A stretch of DNA of 64,000 nt from Marinicella sediminis (GCF_002000055.1 NZ_MVBD01000001.1:248001-312000), one strand, 5' to 3'. Shown: positions 9,139 to 18,315, counted from the stretch's first letter. The notes: generated by a model not told the origin, from the letters alone. Made by a program: numbers and translations.

Positions 9139-9783
9139 ATGTTGCGTTGTGCATTGTGTGAAGCCTCTTCCCGGACAGTTTTGTGTACCGGATGCCGACA
9201 ACTGATTGTTCCCATTGAGCAACCTTGTGAAGTTTGTGCCAAACCGATGAACGGTGCCGCCTCTGTGTGTGGTGCCTGTCAACAGCATCGACCACCATTC
9301 CAGCGCACCCTGTGTGCCACCATCTACCAGTCACCAGCCAGTTTATGGGTTCATGAATTGAAATTCGGTGGCCGCACTGACCGTGCGGCGGTGCTGGCCA
9401 GTGCCATGTTGCCCTTGCTGTCTGAAGTGCCGGGGGATGTGCCGATGATTGCCATGCCATTGCATACCAGGCGGCTGCGATCTCGTGGTTATAATCAAGC
9501 CCTGGAAGTGGTCCGCCTGATTGCCCGTTGGCAACAACGGCCTTATCTGAATGATGTGCTGATTCGCAGCACATATACCGCCATGCAGGCTGAGTTATCT
9601 GAAAAAGAAAGGCGGTCTAATGTACGCGGGGCTTTCACAGTGAGAAAGCCCATTGGTCATCGGCGGATCCTTTTGGTTGATGATGTGATGACCACCGGGC
9701 AAACCATGCAAGCCGCCAGTCAGTGTTTACGGGATGCAGGTGTTGAGCAGGTGGATGCATTGGTCTTTGCCCGCTCCGGGTGA
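9139..9783 (+). CDS. comF: ComF family protein (amidophosphoribosyltransferase-like)
   Basis: 214 residues. The N-terminus holds paired zinc-type cysteines (CALC, CTGC, CEVC, CGAC), followed by a type I phosphoribosyltransferase domain with the PRPP loop ILLVDDVMTTGQTM near residue 175. ComF proteins are needed for DNA uptake in competent bacteria, although the precise role is not settled. The ATG at 9139 puts the first zinc motif at residue 4; a longer frame starting inside smc has no conserved content. It runs with smc and is convergent to trkH 6 bp away. Confidence 0.87.
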   Translation: MLRCALCEASSRTVLCTGCRQLIVPIEQPCEVCAKPMNGAASVCGACQQHRPPFQRTLCATIYQSPASLWVHELKFGGRTDRAAVLASAMLPLLSEVPGDVPMIAMPLHTRRLRSRGYNQALEVVRLIARWQQRPYLNDVLIRSTYTAMQAELSEKERRSNVRGAFTVRKPIGHRRILLVDDVMTTGQTMQAASQCLRDAGVEQVDALVFARSG

Positions 9784-9789
9784 GTCTTG

Positions 9790-11241
9790 TCAAAACTCCC
9801 AGTAAGCAGGAATCAGTAAGATGAACAAGGTGAACAATTCCAGGCGGCCAAAAATCATGGCAATGGCCAGAATTGATTTACCGCCATCAGAAACATTGGC
9901 ATAGTGTGCCCCGGCATCTCCCAAGGCAGGACCCATGTTGGTCAGACTGGCCAGGGAGGCAGAAAACGCAGTGGTCAGATCTTCGCCAAATGCCGCCAGC
10001 AACAAGGTGAACACGCACATCAGAAACAAAAATTGCACAAAGAATGCGGAGACAGAATCAAGTACCCGGTAATTCACGGTTTTACCATTGATCTTGACCA
10101 GGTACTTCCCATGTGGGTGAATCAGCCGGTGTAATTCGCGCATACTCATTTTAAACAGCAGAATCATGCGAATCACTTTAAACCCGCCACCGGTCGATCC
10201 TGCACAGCCACCGATGGTGCTGAACAAGATCAACATCAGTGGTAATGCTCCTGGCCACAAATGAAACGATTCGGTGGTAAACCCGGTGGTGGTACCAATG
10301 GAAACAGCCTGAAAAGCACCTTGTCTGATCGATTCATACAATGAATCTGCGGTGTCTGTAACGTATAACTGGAATGAAGTGATGAATGCGGCAATGGCAA
10401 GAAAGCCGAGGAACACTTTGACCTCGGTATCCAATAAATAGGTCCGGATAGAAGCGGCTTTCCAGGCCAGGAAGTGAGATGCGAAGTTGATTCCGGCAAT
10501 CACCATAAAGATCACTGCAATGATTTCAATCAGTGAATTATTAAAATGTCCGATTGAAGCATCATGGGTAGAAAAGCCACCAATGGAAATGGTCGAAAAA
10601 GCATGACAGATGGCATCAAACATATTCATGCCGGCCATGTAATAACACAGGGTACACATCACTGTGATACCCAGATAGATGTACCACAGGGCTTTGGCGG
10701 TTTCTGTGATCCGCGGAGTGAGTTTCTGGTCTTTCATTGGCCCCGGGGTTTCGGCCCTGAAAATCTGCATGCCCCCAATGCGCAACATCGGTAACACCGC
10801 CACTGCCAGTACGATGATGCCCATGCCGCCAAACCATTGCAGTTGTTGGCGGTAGTATTTAATGGAATGAGGCAGTTCATCAATGTTGGTGAGGATGGTG
10901 GCTCCGGTGGTGGTCAGTCCGGAGATGGATTCAAACACCGCATCTATCAATGACAGGTTCATGTTTTCTGACAGATACAGTGGCAGAGATCCTGCCAGAC
11001 CAACGATCAGCCAGGAAGCACCAACCACCAAAAATCCGCTGCGGATTTTTAACTCAGCATCGATGTTTCGGTACATAAAAAAGGGCACAGCACCAATCAA
11101 TGCCAGGGTGCCGAAGCCTTCCAGAAATGGCAGGATGTCGCCATCCTGGTATATGTAACCTACCAGTGCGGGCGGCAACATCATGAAACTGGAAACCAGC
11201 AACAACAGGCCGATGATTTTGGCGATCAGTCTTGGGTTCAT
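9790..11241 (-). CDS. trkH: Trk potassium uptake membrane subunit
   Basis: 483 residues with about ten to twelve membrane segments and four pore repeats. Selectivity-filter-like segments are visible at TTTGATI, STISIGGFST, TTTGFTT and GGCAGSTGGG. TrkH is the K+-translocating subunit, gated by the cytoplasmic ring of TrkA. The gene starts 4 bp after the trkA stop, so translation is probably coupled. It is the last gene of the minus-strand tract and is convergent with comF. Confidence 0.94.
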   Translation of the reverse strand: MNPRLIAKIIGLLLLVSSFMMLPPALVGYIYQDGDILPFLEGFGTLALIGAVPFFMYRNIDAELKIRSGFLVVGASWLIVGLAGSLPLYLSENMNLSLIDAVFESISGLTTTGATILTNIDELPHSIKYYRQQLQWFGGMGIIVLAVAVLPMLRIGGMQIFRAETPGPMKDQKLTPRITETAKALWYIYLGITVMCTLCYYMAGMNMFDAICHAFSTISIGGFSTHDASIGHFNNSLIEIIAVIFMVIAGINFASHFLAWKAASIRTYLLDTEVKVFLGFLAIAAFITSFQLYVTDTADSLYESIRQGAFQAVSIGTTTGFTTESFHLWPGALPLMLILFSTIGGCAGSTGGGFKVIRMILLFKMSMRELHRLIHPHGKYLVKINGKTVNYRVLDSVSAFFVQFLFLMCVFTLLLAAFGEDLTTAFSASLASLTNMGPALGDAGAHYANVSDGGKSILAIAMIFGRLELFTLFILLIPAYWEF

Positions 11242-11245
11242 GGCA

Positions 11246-12622
11246 TCACAGGAATGAAGGATCTACCTCAAACAGCCGTTTGAGGTCATTGATGTTGCGT
11301 TTGTCAGTGACAAACATGATCAGGTGGTCTTTGTTTTCGATCACCACATTGCGATGGGCCATGATCACCTTGTCTTTGCGGATCAGGCCGCCGATGTTAC
11401 AGCCTGGAGGTAAATTGATGTCCTGAATCATTCGTCCCACCACTTTGGATGAACTGCGGTCCCCGGTCACCTCAATTTCGATGGCTTCAGCAGCCCCCGA
11501 ACGCAGTGAATGAACCCGTGCTGTGTAATCACCCCTGACATGAGCCAGGATCCCACCCATCGTGATGTGTTGTGGAGAGATGGCTATGTCGATGGTGTCT
11601 TTTTCGATCAGTTGGGCATAATTCTGCTTATTGATCAGGGTCAATACCTTCTTGGCCCCCATTTTCTTGGCCATCAGTGCCGACAGCAGATTGGCCTGGT
11701 CGTCATTGGTCAAGGCACAAAAAATGTCGGTGTGATTGATGTTTTCCTCATTGAGCAATTCTTCTGATGTGCAGTCGCCACGAATCACCAGGGCTTTGGT
11801 CAGTTCTTCAGCAATGAATCGTGATCGGGCCTTGTTGTATTCGATGATTTTGACTGAGTGCTGACGCTCCAGGGCCCGGGCCAGATTGAAACCAATGTTG
11901 CCGCCACCGGCGAGGATGATTTTATAGCTGCTTTTATCGGTTTTATGCCAGGACTCCATGATTTTGTGAATGTGTTTTCTGGCCGCCAGCAGAAACACCA
12001 TGTCTCCGCTTTTCAGAACCGTATCGCCATCGGGAAACACCGATTTGTTGTTGCGGAAAATGGCGGCAACGCGGGCATCCACCCCTTCCGGCAACAGGTG
12101 GTTGAATTCCCTTAATTGCTGATCAACCAGGGGGCCTTTGGCCCTGACTTTGATGGTCACCAACTGGGCCAGTCCGCCGGCAAAATCCATGACCTGCAAA
12201 GCACCGGCATATTCGATCAATCCTTTGATGTGTCTGGTCACCAACTGTTCCGGTGAAATGTGAAAATCAATCGGTACGTGTTCGTGCTCGAACATCTCAG
12301 GGTGTGACGCATATTCTGCTTCCCTGATGCGGGCAATTTTTGTGGGGGTGTTGAATATGCTGTAAGCCACCTGGCAGGCCACCATGTTGACTTCATCTGA
12401 ATTGGTCAATGCAATGACCATGTCAGCATCATTGGCGCCGGCCCGAATCATCACCGAAGGATGTGAAGCGTGGCCATGGACGGTTCTGATGTCCAGTTTA
12501 TTCTGCATGTCGGTCAGCCGTTCCATGTCAGTGTCGACCACGGTGATGTCATTGTTCTCGTGTGACAGGTGTTCGGCAATCGACGAACCCACCTGGCCAG
12601 CCCCGAGGATGATGATTTTCAT
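11246..12622 (-). CDS. trkA: Trk potassium uptake regulatory subunit
   Basis: 458 residues with two Rossmann RCK_N domains: GAGQVGSSIAEHL at residues 7-19 and GGGNIGFNLARAL near 240. Each is followed by an RCK_C domain. TrkA binds nucleotides and gates TrkH from the cytoplasm. Its ATG overlaps the stop of the upstream NtrX-like gene by 4 bp and trkH follows 4 bp downstream, so regulator, gate and channel are translated as one unit. An ntrX-trkA-trkH order is known in other gammaproteobacteria. Confidence 0.95.
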   Translation of the reverse strand: MKIIILGAGQVGSSIAEHLSHENNDITVVDTDMERLTDMQNKLDIRTVHGHASHPSVMIRAGANDADMVIALTNSDEVNMVACQVAYSIFNTPTKIARIREAEYASHPEMFEHEHVPIDFHISPEQLVTRHIKGLIEYAGALQVMDFAGGLAQLVTIKVRAKGPLVDQQLREFNHLLPEGVDARVAAIFRNNKSVFPDGDTVLKSGDMVFLLAARKHIHKIMESWHKTDKSSYKIILAGGGNIGFNLARALERQHSVKIIEYNKARSRFIAEELTKALVIRGDCTSEELLNEENINHTDIFCALTNDDQANLLSALMAKKMGAKKVLTLINKQNYAQLIEKDTIDIAISPQHITMGGILAHVRGDYTARVHSLRSGAAEAIEIEVTGDRSSSKVVGRMIQDINLPPGCNIGGLIRKDKVIMAHRNVVIENKDHLIMFVTDKRNINDLKRLFEVDPSFL

Positions 12623-13944
12623 GATTTATCCATGTTCTTGGGGTTGATGTTCAATGACCTGAGTTTACGATAGAGATTGGTGCGTTCCATACCGGAAATT
12701 TTCGCCAGATCTCCGACTTTGCCTTCGACTGCTTTGAGGTGGTACAGCAGGTAGTCGCGTTCAAAAGCTTCTCTGGCTTCGCGGAGTTCCAGGTCATACC
12801 GGGTATTGTGGCCGGCCGGATTGTCGGCTTGTTCGGATTGTTCCAGCAGATCGATCACTTCATCCAGTTGGATCTCAGCATCACCGTCTTGTAACTGTAA
12901 CTGGCGAACCAGGTTTTTCAGTTCTCTCAGATTTCCAGGCCAATCATAGTTGCGCAGGTGATTCTGAGCGGCAAATGACATTTTCCGATAGGGTGTTTGC
13001 TCTTTGTCCGGCAGGTAATTAACGTAAAAGTTAAGCAGTTCCGGCACGTCTTCTGATCGTTCAGACAGGTTACAAACCGGGACCGTGAATTCGGCAATGA
13101 AATCGAACAGTTCGCGATTGAACTCGTCGTTGCTGACCAAATACTTGATGTCCTGGTGTGATGTGCACAACAGTTGTACTGTGTTTTGCTGGTGTGGTTT
13201 TTGCCATTTCTTCAGGCAAATCAACAGTTGGGTTTGTTGCTCATCAGTCAGGCAATCAATGTTGGTCAGAATCAGTGACCCGCTGCCATGCTCGGTAATT
13301 TGTGTGGCGCTGTTTTCCAGAGTCAGTCCAAAATCATGATCTGACAGGCTCAGGCTGTTGATGATCACAGCGGCCTGTTCAGCCAGTTTTCGTTGATGGT
13401 GGAGCAGCAAGGCCAGTGTCAGCTTGCCGGTTCCTCCATCTCCGATGAACAAGGTGTTGGTGGTGGTTTTGCTGAGTTTGTTGATGGTACCCCGCAGCTC
13501 ATTGGCTGCTGCTGAACTGCCAACGGGCTCCAGAACCTGCCATTCGACCGCAACCGGTGCCTGGCCACTTGATTCGTTTTGACTCAGGGTGACTTCAATG
13601 GTTTGCAGCAGCTTGGCCAGTGAAATGGGTTTTTCAACGAAATCTTTGGCACCCATTTTGGTTGCTTCTATGGCGGTTTCTATGGTGCCATGCCCCGACA
13701 TCATGACCACTGCAAAAGGCATGTTTTGTTGTAGATTCCATTCTTTGAGCAAACTGATGCCGTCGATGTCTGGCATCCAGATGTCCAGCAATACCAGGTC
13801 AGGACTGATCTCCTTGAGCTGGTCTTTGGCATCATTGCCTCCTTCGGCCACCGAGACCTGATAGCCTTCGTCAGTGAGGATTTCAGAAATCAGGTTGCGG
13901 ATGTCCGGCTCATCATCAATGATCAGGATGTGGGGTTGGCTCAT
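12619..13944 (-). CDS. NtrX-like response regulator with degraded AAA+ domain
   Basis: 441 residues. The receiver domain (1-120) is intact: acidic pair Asp10/Asp11, phospho-acceptor Asp54 in LVLLDIWMP, and a Lys in VEKP. The central domain resembles sigma-54 activators and keeps a P-loop-like GDGGTGK, but where the GAFTGA loop should be there is none, and the Walker B acids are replaced (LILTNID instead of a LFLDE type motif). An arginine-rich PGNLREL segment remains, and the C-terminus is a Fis-type helix-turn-helix (DLAKISGMERTNLYRKL). ATP-driven sigma-54 activation is therefore unlikely. No NtrY kinase is adjacent. It overlaps both neighbours by 4 bp. Confidence 0.85.
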   Translation of the reverse strand: MSQPHILIIDDEPDIRNLISEILTDEGYQVSVAEGGNDAKDQLKEISPDLVLLDIWMPDIDGISLLKEWNLQQNMPFAVVMMSGHGTIETAIEATKMGAKDFVEKPISLAKLLQTIEVTLSQNESSGQAPVAVEWQVLEPVGSSAAANELRGTINKLSKTTTNTLFIGDGGTGKLTLALLLHHQRKLAEQAAVIINSLSLSDHDFGLTLENSATQITEHGSGSLILTNIDCLTDEQQTQLLICLKKWQKPHQQNTVQLLCTSHQDIKYLVSNDEFNRELFDFIAEFTVPVCNLSERSEDVPELLNFYVNYLPDKEQTPYRKMSFAAQNHLRNYDWPGNLRELKNLVRQLQLQDGDAEIQLDEVIDLLEQSEQADNPAGHNTRYDLELREAREAFERDYLLYHLKAVEGKVGDLAKISGMERTNLYRKLRSLNINPKNMDKS

Positions 13945-14267
13945 GACTGGGGTCCTGGTTGTTTACGCATGGGAGTGATGACATTGTCTGTTTTCAATGC
14001 ACTGATTTTACATGATTTCTTCTGGCTGACCTGTTCTACTTTGATGATCTGCTGAATGGGTACATGTAAGACCTCAACATCTTTGAACTCAGATTTCAGT
14101 TGTTCTTCAACAGGATCGATCACCAGGGCATCGCGGTGATCAAACTGAATGTCGGTGATGCTCATGAAACCCAGCAGCTGATCGGTGCTGATCTGTCTCG
14201 CGTAGATCTCATACACCTGCTGTTGATTGATGTAGTTTATCCTGAATAGCTTTGGTTGTTTGCTCAT
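13941..14267 (-). CDS. DUF1820 family protein
   Basis: 108 residues, soluble, no signal peptide. The sequence follows the DUF1820 plan: FRINYINQQQVYEIYAR near the start, a LLGFMSITDIQF strand, VIDPVEEQLKSEF, and a VPIQQIIKVEQV segment. The family is restricted mainly to gammaproteobacteria and has no known role. Its last bases overlap the NtrX-like start by 4 bp (ATGA), which suggests co-translation and perhaps a shared process. Confidence 0.87.
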   Translation of the reverse strand: MSKQPKLFRINYINQQQVYEIYARQISTDQLLGFMSITDIQFDHRDALVIDPVEEQLKSEFKDVEVLHVPIQQIIKVEQVSQKKSCKISALKTDNVITPMRKQPGPQS

Positions 14268-14295
14268 GGAGCCTGAAGATAGATGACTGATGGAC

Positions 14296-14928
14296 TTATT
14301 TTACAAACCAGGCCAGTAAAAAACCAGTGGCGAAACCAGTGATGTGACTGATCCAGGCGATGTCATAAGATGGTTGTGGTTGAAACTGCAAGATGATTTG
14401 TACCACCAGCCACAGTACAATCACCACTGCCAGGGGCATCGATGTTTTTTGCATGTAAAGTCCGATGGGCAGAATGAAGTTGATTTTTTTTTGTGGAAAC
14501 ATCACCAGCCACATGCCAATCAGTCCCGACACCCCACCACTGGCGCCGATTAATAAGTTGTCCTGACCCTGTAAAAACCAGCTGGCCATGAGGTTGCCCA
14601 TCATGCCTGCAGTGATGAATACAAAAGTAAATTTTTGCCAGCCAATCACCCGTTCAATGGAAAATGCCAGTAACAGAAAGATGGAGCTGTTGATGATCCA
14701 GTGCAGCCAGTTGCCATGTAAGAACAAAGCAGTGATCAGGCGCAACAATTCAAAGGGTTGTAGTTGAATCAAGGGCCAGTATGTTTTGGTATGAATGGCA
14801 TACAAACCCATCAGCCGATCCTGATAGAGGGTGAACTCGGTGATGATCACAAACACCAGAAATGCCAGTGTCAGCACCACTGATGCGTAAGGAAAATAAA
14901 TCGGTTTGCGGTTGGAGAAGTTGATCAC
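14296..14928 (-). CDS. Rhomboid family intramembrane serine protease
   Basis: 210 residues with six predicted membrane helices. The catalytic serine is Ser130 in GASGG and the catalytic histidine is His195 in ISHITGFATG. The HWIIN segment near 76-80 fits the oxyanion-hole HxxxN motif. Rhomboids cleave transmembrane segments of other membrane proteins inside the bilayer. The start overlaps the GspB-like stop by 4 bp, so it is translationally coupled to a secretion-assembly pair, but no substrate is evident. Confidence 0.92.
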   Translation of the reverse strand: MINFSNRKPIYFPYASVVLTLAFLVFVIITEFTLYQDRLMGLYAIHTKTYWPLIQLQPFELLRLITALFLHGNWLHWIINSSIFLLLAFSIERVIGWQKFTFVFITAGMMGNLMASWFLQGQDNLLIGASGGVSGLIGMWLVMFPQKKINFILPIGLYMQKTSMPLAVVIVLWLVVQIILQFQPQPSYDIAWISHITGFATGFLLAWFVK

Positions 14929-15743
14929 TTAGGCAGCAGAAAGCGGATGTTTTCAAAGGCCAGTACCACCCCTTCTGGAACAATGTCATGCACTGTTAAG
15001 ATGCCTTCGATGTTATCGCCTATGGCAAACTTCTCTCCACCAATCATCAACATTCTGTTGTCCGGTTCAGGGTCATAAATGTGGATACTGATTTTGACAT
15101 TCGGGATGTTTTTGCGGATCGAAAAATCAAGCTGGTGGATGTAAAGGTAATCCTGTTTTTGCTGAGGCTGTAAATTGTCAGGATGGTCCATCCCCTCTTT
15201 CTCTGATGGTGTTTTGGGGGGCTGTTCAGCTGTGGTGTCTTTGTCTGGCTGGGCTGCTGGTGATCCAGAGTTGTTGCGGTTTTCAATCACCGTCAGGGTG
15301 TTATTTTCAGCTGGCTTCGGGGTGTCCTGAGCGGCTGAAAGAGTGTCTGATTCCTGGCTGGTTGCTACGGGTTTTTGTGTTCCGGCCTGGTTGGCCAGTT
15401 CGCGCGTTTTTTGTTTGATTTCCTGTTGTTTGGGCGGTGTCAGACGTGGACTTTCGGTCATGTTCCGGGCGGGTTCTGCAGCCCCGGATGCGGTGCTTGG
15501 CGTGACACTTTCCCGGGATTGACCGGTGGTACTGGTGATCAGGTTTTTGATTGTATGGTGCCAGCCTTGTTGCCAACCGAACACAGCCAACGCCACCAAT
15601 AGCAGCACCAGCACCAGCAGCCAGAACCCACGTCGGCTTTTGTGTGCAGGCTGATCACTGAAACTGATGTTGTCCAGGCTGTTGGACTGATCTGTGTTTC
15701 TGGATTGGTCAGATTTTTTCAATGCATCGATTATGGAAGACAT
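14925..15743 (-). CDS. gspB: GspB-like general secretion pathway protein
   Basis: 272 residues. It starts with MSSIIDALKKSDQ, the typical cytoplasmic tail of GspB/ExeB, then a membrane helix at about 41-59, a long Pro/Gln/Thr-rich periplasmic linker, and a C-terminal T2SSB-type domain (about 200-272: YIHQLDFS, then INVH-like strand and GDNIEGILTVHDIVPEGVVL). With ExeA, ExeB helps place the type II secretin through the peptidoglycan. The ExeA-like gene lies 7 bp upstream. No other type II secretion gene is in the window. Confidence 0.86.
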   Translation of the reverse strand: MSSIIDALKKSDQSRNTDQSNSLDNISFSDQPAHKSRRGFWLLVLVLLLVALAVFGWQQGWHHTIKNLITSTTGQSRESVTPSTASGAAEPARNMTESPRLTPPKQQEIKQKTRELANQAGTQKPVATSQESDTLSAAQDTPKPAENNTLTVIENRNNSGSPAAQPDKDTTAEQPPKTPSEKEGMDHPDNLQPQQKQDYLYIHQLDFSIRKNIPNVKISIHIYDPEPDNRMLMIGGEKFAIGDNIEGILTVHDIVPEGVVLAFENIRFLLPK

Positions 15744-15750
15744 GATTCTC

Positions 15751-17256
15751 TCAATGTAATTTGGGTCCCTGATAAGCTTTCAGTGCCAGTGCCATCTGGG
15801 TTTCTTTGCCAATGATGCCATCGGCCAGTAATCCGTTGTTTTGCTGAAAACCAATGATCCATTCAGTCAGGTCTGCAGCGTTTAATGACGGGTTGTCATC
15901 AATCACTTTGGCCACGTTCAGGGCCCAGGACTCTACCGCCTCGTTTATTGTACCATCAATCAATTCAGTGGCCATTGGCCAAAGCACAAAATAATGACCA
16001 TACCAGTTCTGGTTGATGCCTGCTGCGGATATGTGTTGCAGGCCAGCTGTGCTCAGATAGGTTATTTGCTGGTCACGGATTTCTGAAATCAAAGCCAGGC
16101 GGCCATCATTCATCAGCAACAACACCGGGGTGTTGAGGTTCTTGATTTGAGTGAGGTTGCCTTGTCTGCGCAGGCATCCCATACCAATCACAGCAAGTTC
16201 AGGACAGCGGGTTTCGTGCCACAACAGACCGTCATCAGCCCCCCAGAGAGCGAGGTATTTCTGCCAGCTGACCGAGGTGATGGGCAAGGCGTTCATTTCA
16301 TTGCTCATGACTGTCTGGCTGACCACTTCAGTTGTGGCTTTGCCGGGATTGTCCGGTTGGAACTGCCACCAGAAAAATCCCACCAGGCTGAGGACCACAG
16401 CAGCCGTCAGTAAATACCAGCTGGGATTAACTGCATGGCCCTGATCAGGGTATACCTCGGCAATGGCTTGTCTGACGTGTTTGCTGCTCACTTGTTTGTC
16501 TTCGGCTGCAAAGGCCACCAGCAATGCCCGGTCGCTGAGCACATTGATTAATCTGGGAATGCCCTGGGTTTGCCGGTAAATCAGCTGACTTGCCCGGTTG
16601 CTGAATAGCTGGGGATTTCCGCCACTGACCTGAATGCGGTGTTTGATGTAAGCCAGGGTTTCCGCTTGTGACAATGGTTGTAAATGAAATCTGGAGGTGA
16701 TTCTTTGGGCCAGTTGACGCAAGTCTTTGCGTTGCATCAATTGTTTCAGTTCTGGTTGTCCAATCAGGATGATTTGTAAGAGCTTTTGCTGGTCAGTTTC
16801 CAGGTTGGTCAGTAAGCGCAATTGCTCCAGGGTATCGCGGGGGATGTTTTGTGCTTCATCAATGATCACCAGGGTGTTTTTGCCAGCGGCCCACCATTCA
16901 AGCAGTGCCTGATTGAGTTTGTCAACCATGGCATTGAGTTTGCCTTTGATACCGCGGGTAGATAGTTTGAGTTCTTTGAACAGGGTTTCCAGTAACTCCA
17001 GCGGGGTGACATTGGGGTTGAGGATCAGTGCAGCTTGTGTGTCCTCAGGTAATTTTTGCAGAAACAATCTGGAAACAGTGGTTTTACCGGTGCCAACTTC
17101 ACCGGTCAATTGTACAAAACCTGCACCGCCACCGCGGGTCACGCCATATATCAGGTGCGCCAGTGATTCCTGATGTTTTTCACTCAGGTAGACAAACTCC
17201 GGATCTGGGGTGATCGAAAAGGGCGCTTGTTGCAGTTCAAAGTACGATAAATACAT
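15751..17256 (-). CDS. ExeA/GspA-like AAA+ ATPase with C-terminal peptidoglycan-binding domain
   Basis: 501 residues. The cytoplasmic ATPase has the usual MYLSYFELQQAPFSITPDP start, Walker A GEVGTGKTT near 51-59 and Walker B TLVIIDEAQ near 128. A membrane helix (WYLLTAAVVLSLVGFFWW) lies at about 279-296. The periplasmic part ends with a peptidoglycan-binding type 1 domain (FQQNNGLLADGIIGKET). This is the layout of ExeA, which remodels peptidoglycan to allow secretin insertion. It is the first gene of the seven-gene minus-strand tract, so the promoter should lie in the region after 17256. Confidence 0.9.
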   Translation of the reverse strand: MYLSYFELQQAPFSITPDPEFVYLSEKHQESLAHLIYGVTRGGGAGFVQLTGEVGTGKTTVSRLFLQKLPEDTQAALILNPNVTPLELLETLFKELKLSTRGIKGKLNAMVDKLNQALLEWWAAGKNTLVIIDEAQNIPRDTLEQLRLLTNLETDQQKLLQIILIGQPELKQLMQRKDLRQLAQRITSRFHLQPLSQAETLAYIKHRIQVSGGNPQLFSNRASQLIYRQTQGIPRLINVLSDRALLVAFAAEDKQVSSKHVRQAIAEVYPDQGHAVNPSWYLLTAAVVLSLVGFFWWQFQPDNPGKATTEVVSQTVMSNEMNALPITSVSWQKYLALWGADDGLLWHETRCPELAVIGMGCLRRQGNLTQIKNLNTPVLLLMNDGRLALISEIRDQQITYLSTAGLQHISAAGINQNWYGHYFVLWPMATELIDGTINEAVESWALNVAKVIDDNPSLNAADLTEWIIGFQQNNGLLADGIIGKETQMALALKAYQGPKLH

Positions 17257-17339
17257 GGCTTATCTGGCAGGCATGGACACAAAAGGTTCAATTGTAATCG
17301 GCTTTGCCTGGTGACGCAAAAGCTAACATGGAGCCAGGC

Positions 17340-17830
17340 TGGTATATCGAATTGATCTTGGGGCACCGGTCCTGTCTCAGCGATCATATCAAGTGATCAT
17401 GCGCGAACGACGTCATTCACGCACGCTTTCTTTCGCGTTGTGAAAACCAGCATGCCCTCATTGATCGTTTTCGATCCTCTGACTCACGGATGACGGTATT
17501 CACTCTGGCTTTCTTTTGCGATGCAAAAACCAGCAATCGTTCATGGCCTATCCGATCGCTTGCCTGCATGGATGCAGGTATGTCTTGTTCGCAGGACAGA
17601 AGTTGCTCCAGGCAATTTTCTGCATTTAACCCATCCTGGGGATTATGCGGAGAGGCCGGGGCCAATCGATCACTGCACCAAGGTTGCTTAGCTGCGTTTA
17701 ACCGCCTTGTTTCGATGAACGAGCGACGGCACTCACAGAAGTCTTCCTGGCCTGCAGCCAAACCGACATTTGTTCATTACCTGATCTGCTGACCATGCCG
17801 GCGGGGCGAGCTGATCATCAGCGGTCCAGG
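17340..17830 (+). repeat. Intergenic repeat, copy A, in a gene-free region (17257-17908)
   Basis: The 652-bp gap between the ExeA-like gene and the next plus-strand gene has no convincing coding frame. Positions 17375-17411 resemble 45623-45658, and the end (17799-17826, including a CTGATCATCAGC core) resembles the ends of the copies near 42100 and 45770. Within the copy, a segment from about 17415 recurs in diverged form about 83 bp later at 17498 (shared GCTTTCTTT and AAAACCAGCA words). This looks like a decayed, partly duplicated member of a dispersed repeat family. The ExeA-like promoter must also lie here. Confidence 0.55.
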
Positions 17831-17908
17831 GTTTAACAATGTCTTACATAAGAGTCGTTGCCAGCATCGGCGGAATGTGTGATGATAAGCATTTTTTAAC
17901 CATTTGAT

Positions 17909-18259
17909 ATGATGAAAACGAGTGTTTTATTGTCAGCTTTGCTGATTTCTCTGGGTGCCGTTGCACAGGATTCCGCCGATGTCGTCAAAGTTACCGTCGA
18001 TGAATCTAAAAGCCGTTTCACCCTGATTTGCCAGCCACTTTTGCCAGTTGGTGAATTACCGGAAAATTGGGTTACTTTGTGTAACGAACAGGCCCATAAA
18101 TTACTGCAACATGAAAGCAGTTATGGAAATCCGGTGCAAGTCATCAAAGAGCCATTTGGTATGGCTGGCAGTTTGGCTGCTCAGTCTTTTGCCTCTTTGC
18201 CTGAAGGTGTGACTCCTGAGCGAATCACCTCAACTGATTTAACCCTCGAGTTGCAGTAA
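17909..18259 (+). CDS. Small exported protein of unknown function
   Basis: 116 residues. A signal peptide is clear (MMKTSVLLSALLISLGAVAQ, cleavage near residue 19). The mature protein is about 97 residues with two cysteines (ICQP and TLCN) that could form a disulphide in the periplasm. I recognise no family. Two tandem ATGs at 17909 and 17912 are equally likely starts and neither has a strong ribosome binding site. It is convergent with the Cache-receptor gene, separated by a strong hairpin. Confidence 0.6.
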   Translation: MMKTSVLLSALLISLGAVAQDSADVVKVTVDESKSRFTLICQPLLPVGELPENWVTLCNEQAHKLLQHESSYGNPVQVIKEPFGMAGSLAAQSFASLPEGVTPERITSTDLTLELQ

Positions 18260-18277
18260 ATCTGCAGTTACCCATCA

Positions 18278-18307
18278 CGACCAGCCAGTTTGGCTACTGG
18301 CTGGTCG
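18278..18307. terminator. Convergent hairpin
   Basis: Perfect 11-bp inverted repeat (CGACCAGCCAG and its complement) around an 8-nt loop, between convergent genes. No T-run follows, as with the hairpins at 5118 and 57520. Confidence 0.6.
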
Positions 18308-18315
18308 GTTGTTGA

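Noticed and set aside
17417-17792. Long overlapping frames on both strands between the ExeA-like gene and the next gene
   Set aside because: Low-complexity repeat-like DNA with no ribosome binding site and no protein-like composition; better explained as repeat copy A.
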